Origin: Digitaria exilis
Lineage: Eukaryota > Streptophyta > Magnoliopsida > Poales > Poaceae
Direction: 5' to 3'
Assembly (NCBI GenBank): GCA_015342445.1
Contig: JACEFO010000521.1
Location: 930,001-994,000, forward strand
Length of the DNA: 64,000 nt
The first letter of the stretch is position 1; each line of letters opens with the position of its first letter. The notes under the pieces were generated by a model. The model did no database searches. It was not told where the DNA came from and was given only the letters and a program-made list of their open reading frames with translations. Below are positions 34,862 through 46,170 of this stretch, piece after piece. A program made the position numbers and the translations under genes.

Positions 34862-35962
34862 ATGGCGACGGCCGTGCGCGCCTCCCACCTCGCCGTCATC
34901 GTCCTCGCCTTTCTCCACTACCTCGCCGGCGCCACCACCGGCGAGCGCCTCCTCGTCCACAGCCGCATGAAAACCATTGCCGCCGCCACCCACTTCCCGC
35001 GGCACGCCCCCATCCATCTCCACGCCATGGACGCGGGACGGCCCATCTCCTCCAACTCCCACCATCACCTCCGAGCGTCGTCCGCGTCCACCCCGACCGC
35101 CGTCTCGCCGCCGCTCCGCCACGACGTCCCGGTCTTCCGCCACGTCACCGCCACCGCACCGGCAGCGACCACGGCGCCGACGACTCCACCCGCGCCTCCC
35201 TGCCCCAGCGTCTCCGCCGTCCACGCCGAGACCTCCGTCGACGACACGGCTCCCCGCGGCGGCATCACCGCTCCGTCCAGGATGGCGTCGCTACTGAAGG
35301 CGCTGCCTCTTCTCGCCATCCCCTTCCTCCCGCCGCCGGTGGCCGCCGTGGTGGCGGTCTCCACCCTGGCGACGCCCGTCCTCGCCTGCTCCTCCGTCCC
35401 CTCCGACAGCTGCTCCGGGCTCACGCACGGCACCTGCACCGTCTACCGCTACCACCACCACAACGACACCGTCGACCGCGCCGAGCCCTTCGCCGAGCTG
35501 CGCGCCGTGTGCCCGCACCCGTGCTGCGACGCCGGCTCCGACACGCGCGCGCTCTCGACGTTGTATGGTCGCTGCCGCGGGCGCCAAGACGACCCCTTCC
35601 ACGGCTACTGCTCCGTGCGCACGCTGGAGGCGGAGCACGTGCCGGAGGGGAAAGCCTGGCGCATCATGCCCGTCCACCTCCCCGTCGCCGACCCCGCCGC
35701 CGTCGTGGCCGCCGGAGGGGACGTCTGCTACGTCGAGCTGGAGCACATGAACTACAGGGAGGGCTACTACATCCGCTGCCCCGTCCGCGACTGCCGCCAC
35801 GTGCCCGTCATCTGCTGCACGGAGTTCCCGCACGACGCCATCGCCGCAGCCGTCTGGGAGCACCGCAGGACGACGTACCGCGACACCATCGCGTGGTACT
35901 GGTACATCAATGACACGGCGAGGCCGAAGCTCGAGGGCCTGGAGTACAACGACGAACTCTGA
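34862..35962 (+). CDS. Secreted or membrane-anchored cysteine-rich protein, function unknown
   Basis: Single-exon gene of 366 codons, GC-rich as usual for grass genes. Residues about 5-25 are hydrophobic (LAVIVLAFLHYLAGA), a likely signal peptide or anchor. A second hydrophobic segment (about 141-175, LLKALPLLAIPFLPPP then VAAVVAVSTLATPVLA) precedes a Cys-rich C-terminal domain with about 14 cysteines, including AVCPHPCC, CYVELEHMNYREGYYIRCP and CCTEFPHDA. The tail ends LEGLEYNDEL. The ATG at 34862 follows a C-rich leader and fits the paralogue's start. Its broken paralogue lies tail-to-tail at 38082-39459 and has an extra N-terminal Cys-rich repeat that this gene lacks. I do not recognise a named family. 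The overlapping frame at 34711-35913 is a composition artefact. Confidence 0.75.
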   Translation: MATAVRASHLAVIVLAFLHYLAGATTGERLLVHSRMKTIAAATHFPRHAPIHLHAMDAGRPISSNSHHHLRASSASTPTAVSPPLRHDVPVFRHVTATAPAATTAPTTPPAPPCPSVSAVHAETSVDDTAPRGGITAPSRMASLLKALPLLAIPFLPPPVAAVVAVSTLATPVLACSSVPSDSCSGLTHGTCTVYRYHHHNDTVDRAEPFAELRAVCPHPCCDAGSDTRALSTLYGRCRGRQDDPFHGYCSVRTLEAEHVPEGKAWRIMPVHLPVADPAAVVAAGGDVCYVELEHMNYREGYYIRCPVRDCRHVPVICCTEFPHDAIAAAVWEHRRTTYRDTIAWYWYINDTARPKLEGLEYNDEL

Positions 35963-36517
35963 TCGCCGCCGCCATCTACAGATTTCTCTTTGGTACTAGG
36001 CATGTGTAGTGTCCTAAGATCAGTTTACCTTTTCAGTTCTATGTCCTAGCTAAATCGGGTAGTTTAATGTGCGTCGGCTAGAGTAACATGGATGCTTCAA
36101 TAATCTGAAGTCAGTGTTCATCGGAGTCTGGTGGTAGACTGAAGTAGTAGACAAGTAGTAGCTGTTCCACTGTATTTTCCTTGGAGTATTTCTTCATGGT
36201 TCGCTTAAGCAGAGTGTGTCTGTATGTTCGTCAAAGTTCATGAATGCTCAGTTATCAGAACACCAATGAAAGTTAAATTTCCTGGCATCGGCATGTGTGT
36301 TTCATGGAAGGCTATGTGTGGAGCACAAATCTTGCTGAATAGCATGGAAGTGGTATTATGTTTTTTGTTCCCTGTGGATTTTTCTTGCTTTTCTTCTATA
36401 ATGTGATCGGTGCCCAAGATAACTTTTTTTTTCTGAAATGTGGTTTAAGCAGCATGGCATTTTGCAGTGGAAGCAGTTTTAGTGACAATTTGGAAATGAA
36501 CTAGGCTATCTCATTTC
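35963..36517. other. 3' region of the secreted-protein gene, nothing else seen
   Basis: Probable 3' UTR then AT-rich spacer up to the MULE-like element. Only short frames (36224-36406). Confidence 0.5.
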
Positions 36518-37323
36518 GAGAAATTTTGATATTTAACCCTGTATTCGCGAGCCTTTCAAAACATGACACTCAATTCGTAAGCCTTCAAATTTTTAACCCT
36601 GAACATGCGAAATATTTTGAAACGAGGGATTTCAGACTATTTTCTTGATTTCGTGATTTTTCTTAATGTTTTTTTGTATCCAAGATACATGACCAGACCA
36701 TTTTGCCCTCCTCTACTTTTCTAATTGACCCCACATGTCAGATCTTTCTTCCTCCCCATCCCCTTCTTCTTCTTTTGCTCTGTTGTGCTCCACCCCCTTC
36801 GCGGCAGCACCACCACAGCCTCCCTGGCTCGCGCTCCACAGTTGTGAACGTTATCAAGAAGGGCGCAGCAATCTGGAGAGGACACCCATGCCCGTCTTCG
36901 CTTCACTCGCCGGTGAAGACCACGAGCACCACGTTCTTGACGGGGATGAGAGGATGGGATGGGTGGAGCAGTTGAGGCCGGAGAGCAGATGGGGATGGTT
37001 GGAGCTAAACCACCGACGTGTGATGCCATAGGGAGGAATCGAGGACCAGAAGAGGAGCAGGAAAGCACAGCTGATAGGGGAAGAAGAAGGGGAATGGGAG
37101 GAAGAAAGCTCTGACAGGTGGGCCACAATAAAAGGGAGAGAGAGGACGGACAAAACTGTCCACTCAGGGGGAAAGGAAAATGGAAAATCATTACAATAGA
37201 GAAAAGGGGTAGAAATCCCTCGAATCAAAAGAATTCGCACGCATGAGGTCAAATATTTGAAGGCTTACGAATTGGGTATCATATTTTGAAAGGCTTGCGA
37301 ATACGGGGTTAAATATCAAAATT
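36518..37323. mobile_element. MULE-like element with long inverted repeats and a GC-rich core
   Basis: The sequence TCTCATTTC occurs at 36509-36517 and 37324-37332, a 9-bp duplication as expected for Mutator-like elements. The ends are inverted copies (AATTTTGATATTTAACCC, AAGCCTTCAAAT), and the similarity extends inward for about 250 bp, including TCTTTCTTCCTCCC near 36745 and its complement near 37105. The ~300-bp core (36780-37065) is GC-rich, unlike the ends, and could be a captured gene piece; no intact frame is recognised. Confidence 0.7.
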
Positions 37324-37332
37324 TCTCATTTC

Positions 37333-38081
37333 CTATGGCAGCAAAACTGAACTCAACATTGAAATTAGAACACATTCCATCAAAAAAAAATTGGAACACA
37401 TTGACACAAACTAAAGTGGTACGGAAGAACTAATTGACTGAAATCAACCTCGCAGATTGCCAGCTACACAAGAATAGCCATTTTGAACGTCCAGGCAAAC
37501 TGGTCCTGGCCGTGGTTTTGAAGGAAAAAAACAAGTTACTCGGATTCGTTAAAGGTCCACGCTATATTTTCAGCTTTCTGCTAGGATTTGAACATTTGTT
37601 TCTCTGATATATTTGGGGAGAAATTCTGTCGTTCGTTTAAAAGTAGGAACTAGACATACTAGGATTTCAATCTACGTGATTGGCATTCGGACGGCACAAA
37701 CAAAGTATGAACCAATCTTCACCTGTATTCATATGCAATTCCACTAATCCACATGAAAGACAAATGGAGCATAGCATGACAATCTAAATTGTAAGCAATA
37801 TTTCTGCATTGGCACTGTGAAAGATCTGGACTGTTGGCAACCACGAAGAGGTGAAATGCATCATGATTCATGAAACGGGAATGCAGAAAAATTAACAGCT
37901 GATAGGACCAGTAAATCCAACCATTGTAATTGGCCAAATCAAGTACATCACCATTAGACAATTCACCATAAACCTTGGGACATACTGATCACTAAACTGA
38001 TAAGAGTGTCTTGCAACAGAAGAACAATTAATTGACAGTAAAACGATCGTCGCTCAGACTGAAGCCTGATGGCGGAAGCTA
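37333..38081. other. Intergenic, nothing recognised
   Basis: AT-rich sequence, partly the 3' flank of the minus-strand gene. No repeat structure or coding signal seen. Confidence 0.5.
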
Positions 38082-39459
38082 TCAGAGTTCGGCGTTGTAA
38101 TCATACCCCAAGAACTGCCCAGCGGCGCGGTACTTGTACAGCTCGCACTTGAGGCCGACGGTGCCACTGTATGTCAGCCTGCGGTGCTCCCACACGGCCG
38201 ACGCCACCTCCTCCTCCGGGAACTCCGTGCAGGAGACTTGCGCCGCGTGGCCACCTGCGGCGGGGCAGCGGATGTAGTAGCCCTCCCTGTAGTCCATGTG
38301 CGCGAGCTCGACGTAGCAGAGGTGGTCGCCGGAGCCCACGGTGGTGGTGCCTGGGTCGGCGATGGGCAGGTGGGCGCGCCAGGTGTTCGTCCAGGGGAAG
38401 AAGATGGACGGCGACGCGGCGCCCTCGAGGGAGTGCACGGCGCAGTAGACCCGAATCGGGTCGTCCCGGCGCCCGTGGCTCTCCCCGTGGACCACCGAGA
38501 GCGTGCGCTCGTCGATGTCGGCGGCGCCGAAGCAGAGGGGGCGCTGGCACAACACGCGCTGGCCGGGCACCACCGGGCGCGCGCGGTCGACCGTGCCGGT
38601 GGCGTTGTCGTACGCGTAGACGGCTCAGGTGGCGTGGTTGAGCGTCGTGTACTCCTCGTCGGAGTGGCCGCCGGTGGCGGCGAGGGCGAGCGACGCCATG
38701 GCGGAGAGCGCCATCGCCGCGGCCATGGGTGGCGGGAGGAATGCGGCGGCGGCCAGCAGAGGCAGCAGCGCCACCACGGCGTTGGCCGGCGACGGGGTGG
38801 CGGGGACGGCGCTGCTGCTGGTGGTGACGCCGCCGCACGGCGTGGCGATGGCGCTGATGGCCCAGGCGAGCGCCTCGTCGGCTGAACTGGTGAAACGTCT
38901 GTAGCAAGTCCAGGCAGGGCAGTCGATGGCGATGAAGCTGGCGATGGTCATGTACGCGATCTCGACGTGGCACACGTCGTCGTCGCCGGAGTACACAGGA
39001 GAAGGGAAGGACGGGCTGCGTCCCCTCGGTGGTGCGCGCGACGACGTAGACGTTGTCGTCGTCGTCGGAGCTACCGCCGCCGAAGTGGGGGCCGTAGAGC
39101 ACGGTGAGGAGGCGGTGGTCGGAGTCGGCGAAGCAGAGCGGGGGCTGGCACACGGACCGCAGGTTGGCGAGGGTGGCGCCGTAGTGCGTGTAGCGCACGC
39201 GGGAGGCGGAGCGGACGTGGGAGCGGCGCGTCGGAGCGGGAGGAGCAGCAGCCTGCGGTGACGGGGCGGTGGCGCGCTGCTGGTGGTCCTCGCGCCGCGC
39301 GACGGGCGGCGAGGCGTCGTGGTGGACCTGGAGTCCCGTGGACGAGGACGGCGCGTCCCGAGCACCACCCATGTGTAGGGAGGAGGCGCGCGGAGGGAGG
39401 AGGGCGAGGATGACGAGGCAGATGGCGGCGAGGTGGAAGGGGCGCCGAGGCATCGCCAT
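38082..39459 (-). pseudogene. Two-repeat cysteine-rich secreted protein, broken paralogue
   Basis: Starts at ATG 39459 with a signal-like segment (FHLAAICLVILALLPP). The first Cys-rich repeat reads LANLRSVCQPPLCFADSD, then LLTVLYGPHF. Near 39005 the frame must shift by one base to continue as FPSPVYSGDDDVCHVEIAYM. A hydrophobic segment follows (ALLPLLAAAAFLPPPMAAAM), then a TGA at 38627-38625 in place of a cysteine codon that the intact gene has (HGTC versus HAT-stop). The second repeat continues in the same frame to 38082: PLCFGAADIDERTLSVVHGE, CYVELAHMDYREGYYIRCP, CTEFPEEEVASAVWEH, GYDYNAEL. Removing two small lesions would give one long protein with two homologous domains. Confidence 0.7.
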
Positions 39460-41352
39460 GGCAGCGAGCTCGTCTGCTCGATCTGTCTCCGCGGAGGATG
39501 GGAGGGGGAACTGGAGAAGCCTCGTGTTCCCTCCACCGATGAAAAATTACACTTGTGCCCCCATGCTGGCTTTCGGTCAGGTCGAGTCGTGCCAACTCCG
39601 AGCCGGTGTGGACTCGCAGTTTTTCTTTTTCACCGATGGACTCGCAGTTTTTCGGCCCCCACAAAGTCACGAACCACTCTACCATGCAACACTATTGTGG
39701 TCCCGCTGCAACTGCAAGCAAACAGCCAAGCAAAAAGTGCAAAACAAACCCCAACAGGCCAACAGATATACAGTATGAGGCATTACAAGTTTACAACACT
39801 GTCATTATAGTATTTGACATAAGAAGCTCATAATTAAATATGCTTTTGTAGTTTACTTGTACAAAATTGAGATGAACCCTAGCTCTGTTCTCTTGTCATG
39901 TGCAAAAGGATATAACTGTGGCAGGGTTTGGGGATTGTATATACTATTTCCATGTTGTGAATTGTGATATAACAGCATTTTGACGATGTAGTTTTATTAT
40001 TAGCTGGACCAAACATAGGCGATTTCGTTCTATATGTACGTAGTACTTCTGTGGCTGGCGCACGAGGGCTTGCTCGATCAGACGTCCGCTACACATGACT
40101 TGGATGCACCGAGACTCCGAGAGCCGTGTGTGTGCGCGCGCAATATTCTTCTCCAAGCGAGTCGATCGAGTAGACTGGCACGAGTCACCACCAAGAGAGG
40201 CCCGATCGAACCGGTCACTCTTCTTCCGGTCCAAGCGAGGAGTCGAGTCGAGCACAACACGGCGGTTCAAAAAAGCAAAAGCAAAAGGTGGCCAGGCGAA
40301 CCGAAATGAGCTCTTGCAGGCAGCAGAGATCAGGATCCGTTGCCAGTTCCTGACACCCGGCGTGTGCTTTTCCCAAGGCTGTAGCAGGAGCAACAGCTCT
40401 GCACTGGACTGCACCCCGTTCCCGTGCATGGCATGCAAACCCCCCAGCACGATTCTGTTGTTGGGCCAAGGGCTGAAAGTGAGATGGCTTTTCATCACAA
40501 AAAGAAAACGTTGAATGGCTTTGACCAGCACCGAGTGAGAAAATAAAGCAGAGGGCCGGGTAGTCTTTCGTTGATTTCTAGTTCGTCTACTTTTTTTTTG
40601 TATTGTATTTTTCGAAAAACATATTTTGTTGTATTTTTTGTTGGCATGGGAGGACTCGATCAGTCGATCTTGCCACGGCGCCGAAAGCCATCTCTTGCCA
40701 TGCATGTAGTTCCGGTGGTGTTGCTCTATTCTTTGATGCGTCGAGCACTTATGTTCGTTGCTTTGTTCTATCTTAAAACTAGACACGTGCACGTCTAATT
40801 TGTCAAAAAAAATCGGTTAAGAAATTTCCCTGATATTTATGCCAAGGCGCCTTCGAAAGTGCGTCCATATATGTGCCGAGACCCCCACAATAGGCCAACT
40901 GTCACAAGGCTAATTCATCTAGCCGGTGCGGTGCGGCCTTGCCCGGCCATGTCGTCCACTCCAAGAGAAGGCGATGACGTGGAGCTGGCCGGTGGAGCAC
41001 ATGGACCACCGGCTGGCGCGTGCTGTTGTGTGGTGCAATAATACATTCGTTTGGAAGGTTGTCACACGGTCCGTACTCCGTTTGCATTGTCCATGCCTGT
41101 GCATCCACAATTGGCTTTTGAATGTTCTATACGCTTTTACATTGCAAGGATTAATCAACTTTTGGTTTACATATATATTTAATGAAATGAAACCATGGAT
41201 CACCCAAGTTGAAACAAATTAAAAATTTTCTTTGTAATAGACAAAAAAATGAAGGTCTAATTAAGAAAACGGATATTATTTAATATGGATATGAGTGTTA
41301 TCTATTGTTTTTAAAAGCTTTTCTTAATTCTTCAGCGGTATTTGATACATTA
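39460..41352. other. Intergenic, nothing recognised
   Basis: Upstream of the broken gene, then mixed-composition spacer. A short direct repeat (GGACTCGCAGTTTTTC) occurs near 39609 and 39640. Frames such as 39944-40792 (minus) overlap several others, have no domain and are not supported. Confidence 0.45.
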
Positions 41353-42382
41353 TCTATCTATAAAAGAACGAGTTAAATTGAAAACGTTTCTCACCCAAAT
41401 CGGGCCTGTCTTACCCCACACGCTGGACCCACCTGTAAGGGTCAACGGAGGTGGGAAGTGGGTCAAACCCACCAAAACTGATATTTAGAGAATGTTTCTG
41501 CCAAAAACATAATTATTTTCTCACTACAATCATCGTTACCCCCGTCGTATACCCACACCAATATGGTACACCACATCCCCTACACCCTGTACTCGCCGTA
41601 CGGACATCGACTCGGACAGCGCCGCTTGGGGAAGAGCTGCTACCTGCTAGACGCAGGCGTGGTTCGGACGATGTGCTCGGCGTGGCCGGGGCCTACGCCG
41701 ACCACTCCGGCAGGGTGTCGCTCGAGGCCGATGAGCATGTGCCATCGCCGCCAACGGGTTCTACGTACAATAATGCAGGCGCCGCCCATAGCTGCTCCTG
41801 ATCTTCCCCGTGCAGTCGCCGACCAGCCGCCGGTGACCGCTTCTCGGTCTTTGGGTTACCCACCCTTCCTCTAAGCTGGCTCGCTCCTTCTCGGTATGTT
41901 CTGCTCGTTGCTAATCGCCGTGCTCCTGAAGCAGGAGGCCAACCTGATCTGTGGATGATTTGCTCCTCTCTCTCTCTCTCTAGCTTTGGGATGATTCCAC
42001 GATACACCAAAGATTCCACGATACAGTCATGTTTTAATCCTGGTGTTTGTAACAGTAATTCGACACATAAGAGGAATTAAATGATCACCGAGTTAGATTG
42101 CTCTCGCTCCTATTTCTTTTCTGTCCTTCTCTGAATTGTATATTTTTAGCTCGTCTGAAACTCTGAATTGCATGTTTTAGCTCTTGTCTGAATTGTAGAT
42201 TTTATCTTGGCATTTTTACGTACCTTTACATGCTTCGCGTAGATGTAGCATATTGTTAAAATACTCATAACCATAAGCATATTGTTAAAATACCCATAAC
42301 ATTGATACAGTGATGCGATGTCATATTGATAGTTATTGAATTTCTTTCTATCACGTGCATGTCGCACGTGCGTGTTTACTAG
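41353..42382 (+). mobile_element. Non-autonomous Helitron with a GC-rich interior
   Basis: The 3' end has the Helitron signature: a 7-bp stem CACGTGC / GCACGTG (42352-42358, 42364-42370) with a 5-base loop, then CGTGTTTA and terminal CTAG (42379-42382) followed by T. The 5' end is A|TCTATCTATAAAAG at 41353, consistent with insertion between A and T. There is no inverted repeat and no Rep/helicase gene. Bases 41560-41880 are GC-rich and genic in composition, possibly captured exon sequence; frames there match nothing I know. A (CT)n run lies near 41973. Confidence 0.65.
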
Positions 42383-44887
42383 TAGATATAGAAGCATGAG
42401 TAATCCATGCGACATTAGAAAACACTACTATGTCAACTTTGGTCATAGTTGTCTACGTTGGAAAAGGTAGATGCAAATCTTATCAAGAAAACACTACTAC
42501 GCAGTGGGTTGTTCAAACTTTGTGGTTGGATCATGTCAGCAAATGATACTAAGTTCACTATAGGCGAAGTATCTTTTTCCATGTTCGCTGCATTCAGAAG
42601 AAAAAAAATACTAATGGTTTTAAGTGGTGAAAATCCACTTATTATTGCTAGTCCACATCTTTCTAGAAAAAACAATGTGTGTGCTGGACATGTTCCTAAT
42701 GTCTGCATATTTTGTTTAACCAGATTGGCATTTTGTCTACTGTAGTGACATTTTAACAGTTATAAATGTAGTCAACATAGAACATCTATCTAGGTGCTAC
42801 TGAGTACTGATAAAATCAAACTACATGAAAACCCATCTCATCATCATAACTAATTATAGGGCCACAAATGATAGCTGAAAAATAGATATAATGATAAATA
42901 ATATGAAACTGAATTACTGGCAATTTAGATGCTCAAGTTCTGACACATGGAGGCTCTGAAGTTCGAACCAACACATGTTTAAATCCAGAGAAGAAAACGT
43001 AGACTGGAAATTGCTAGCAAAGAAGCTAATAACCACCATAGCTTTGTCCTAACTTCTGGTACTTCCGGACAAGTACGTAACCATACTACCATAGCAATTT
43101 CAGAGTTTCAGATACATATTATACTGATAACTTTGATAGGCTCCATAAGCATACTCTTTAAAGGTCAAAGATATATATAGCTTCATTCACTTCAAAGTGG
43201 TAAGCAAAATCAGCATCACCCCAGTTCATCTCTGAAAGGCCACAAACACAACCTTGTTACATACAGGTGATAATCGTCCATATAATCCTGAATCGTCCAG
43301 CAAGTGCTTGGCATAAATTAGGAAGTTGACAAATTGAAGATGAAAGAAGCTCCTGATGTATGAATGTATGATGTTATGATTCTGAAAACTCAACCCCTTT
43401 AAGCATTGCATAACACCTATGTCATCAACAAGGTCAATTATCTATATAATTGAATTTTGTGAATATACAGTGGAATGTGTATTTGTTTCGCCTATGTAAA
43501 TATGTATGGATTACAACATGTATGGTAGATAATTTCAGTTTTTGTGTCAATTGAGGCCTCTTGTTACTGTAAAAAACTCTAACTCGTCAATAAATCAAAC
43601 TCAAGGCATTTCACAATTTCCTGCATTCAATTTACATTGCGTGATCCAAAAGGGAGGATTGATTTTCCTAGGTGGATTGATTTACAGAGTTCAATTTACA
43701 TTTCCAGAGTTCTATGGAATTTTCCTAATGGGGATACCGATTATCTGAGGATTTGTTGATAGACCAAAAGGGTCCAACTATTCGTATATAAAATAGTTAA
43801 AAAGACAAATAAATTTACATCCCAGGACAACAGAGATAAAATTGCAAATTTTGCTTGTTTCAACTGAAGGCATTCTGACAAGCTAAACTTCTAAAGATTG
43901 GATTGAACATGACAATAGCCTGACCAATGATAACTAGAAAAACATCACTTGGGCAAAACTGAACTTTTGTTTCAAGGTGCCTTTTCACTGTTCGTATGAT
44001 GTTTGGACGAGGGGGGATGCTGCAAGGATGTCCAAATAGACGCCGGGTGAAACCAAAATATCATAAGGGAATTTAACACAACTTCCCACAGCTCACAACT
44101 ATGTGTGAAAATGAAATTATTCCATGAAAAAGATAGAGCCCAAGTGGATATCACAAATCTAGCTAGAGAGGAAAGCAACCAAAAGTTCAAAATGAGAGAG
44201 CAGTAATGTTTGAAACATCTTGTGATTTGTACCACTGCAGTGGTGTACTGGTTCACTAAAATTGGTAATACATGAAAAACGTTATCAGTAACTTCGTATC
44301 TGTAGTTCTGTACAACGGAAGGGATCAAAGCAATAGCAAGCTAACAGAAATAAAGCTTTTCTCTTGAAAACACAATCAAAATACTATCCAACACCAAGGT
44401 TGGGGCACAACAAACTAGGGAAGATAACAGGATTCAAACACTCAGTCTGATGAAATTAGTTCCCAAATTTGTTATAGCAACTTTTTTCTAAAGCCATTGC
44501 ACAAGCTAAACGTACTTTGGTGTTTATTATTTTTAAATTGAGCTCTAATTTATCTCAAATGTCCACAATTACCAAAAAAGAGGGGGAATCGATCATAGCA
44601 TCTTCCTAGACTGTCATTATCTAAAACGTTGTGAAATCAACCCCTTCACTGACTGGTTTCTCAGTTTGGGTTATTACTAGGCTATGTTACATTGTTCCCG
44701 TCGCTTCAAGGGCGTTGGAGTTGGAAAGCACCAAACAAAATAATTTCACAAAAGAAATGAAGAATAAGACATAATAAGAATGCCAAAACTTTGTGAGTTG
44801 GACAAAATTGTGATGTCTAGCAAGCATCAAAGAATAGCAGATGAGCAAATTTGAAACAGGTACCTTTGATAGATGTCAGGCAGAGAA
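42383..44887. other. Intergenic or 3' region of the F-box gene, no certain gene
   Basis: AT-rich. A small CACTA-like segment may run from CACTACTATG (42425) to CTGTAGTG (about 42747), but inverted termini are poor. The rest shows only short frames. Confidence 0.35.
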
Positions 44888-46170
44888 TCAATCAAGGACT
44901 GGGAAAGGTGGTTGCAGAGCCATCCTGTAAGGAAGCGCCGGTCCGAAGTAATACTTCTTGTGGGGTAGCGGCATCAGCACCATGGCCTCAACATCAAGCA
45001 CGAAAACCCAATCAGATCCGAAGTGCTTCAGAAAGACAAACCCATCCCCAGCATCCAGAATCACTGTCCTGCATACATCGCTCTCGGCAAAGAGCCCCAT
45101 GGCGCCATTGGCTGTGCCAGCTCCCGCGCTGCCTCCCGCACCCACCTGCCCCTGGTGCTCCTGCTCCTGTCGAGACGCCAGAAGTCGAGCACCGTGTCGG
45201 CCAACGCCACCAGGCGGAGCTCCCCGTTGTCAGTCCTCACGACGCGCATGTTCCCCTCGTACCGCGTCCGCATGCTGCTCAGCAGTTTGATGGTGGAGAA
45301 CGCCTTGGTGCGGGTGTCAAGCACCATGAGATACTCACTGGCCTCGTACTTCTCGTCGTCGATCACCCAGTAGACGCAGCCGTTGGCGTGCATGTCGTAG
45401 CCGACGCTGCCGAGCATCGGCATGACGAACCTGCCGCCGACATTGGCGGAGGGGTGGACGGTCCACGCCCCGGAGCGCGATGAGAAGACGAGGAGGCGCG
45501 GGCCAAACATGAAGTAAGTCACCACGAGCACCTCGAAGCAGAGGCGGTCACCGCCGCCGTCGGTGAGCAGCAGCGCGGCGCCCAGGTACGAACTCTCGTG
45601 GTCGATCTCGTAGAGAGGGGCATCGCCGAAGAGGACGAAGCGGCCGGTGATGGGGTCGCAGACGACGAAGTCACTGGGGATCCGCAGGCGGTCGTGGCCG
45701 GAGAAGCTGTCGCAGAGGAGGAGGAGGCCGTCGCAGGTGTCGGCGAGGGCCCAGCGCTCGACATCGGGCAGGGAATCGAGCGAGAAGTTGATGCAGCGGC
45801 TGACGGCGCCGGAGAGTCCCTCAGGCGCCGGGTTGCTCATGAAGAAGGTGGGGCTCGAAATCTGCCCAACGAGGACTCCATTGACCCGCTCGACGGTGAA
45901 TCCGTCGTTGCAGACGAAGAAACCGAGGAGCGGCGGCGGGTGGAGGCGCCGGAAAAGGCGGAGGAAGGCCGGGGAGGTTGCGACGCGACGCCAGCGCCTG
46001 CAGACGCCCGCGGCGCGAGCGAGGGTGGCCGGGGAGGGGAGGCGCAGGAGGATCGCGGCGAGGGAGCGGTTGCAAAGGCCGGCCGTGTGGTCCCTCGGCG
46101 CGGCGGCGGCGGCGGCGGCGGCAAGAGGCGGGAACGCCGTCCTTTTCCCGCGCACTCTCGAGCTCTCCAT
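44888..46170 (-). CDS. F-box protein with a probable late frameshift
   Basis: Starts at ATG 46170. An F-box-like motif lies at about residues 32-78 (LAAILLRLPSPATLARAAGV, CRRWRRVATSPAFLRLF). The following region has features of plant F-box proteins with a C-terminal repeat domain (CDGLLLLCDS, DFVVCDPITGRFVLF, NGCVYWVIDDE). F-box proteins act as substrate adaptors in SCF ubiquitin ligases; the substrate is unknown. The first frame stops at 45061, but typical C-terminal sequence continues in another frame to 44888 (CRTVILDAGDGFVFLKH, VFVLDVEAMVLMPLP). One indel near 45110-45140 would join them to about 430 residues. This is either a real truncation or a sequence error. Confidence 0.7.

Noticed and set aside
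34711..35913. A 400-residue Arg/Pro/His-rich protein
   Set aside because: It is a shadow frame of the 34862-35962 gene, caused by its high GC content; composition is not protein-like.
38101..39459. One uninterrupted 452-residue protein
   Set aside because: After about residue 150 the frame turns into Arg/His-rich nonsense, while the conserved domains continue in another frame.
39944..40792. A 282-residue minus-strand gene
   Set aside because: No domain, no codon bias and overlapping frames on both strands; the region has no other gene signal.
42425..42747. A second CACTA element
   Set aside because: The start CACTACTATG and end CTGTAGTG are only loosely inverted and the flanking triplets do not match.
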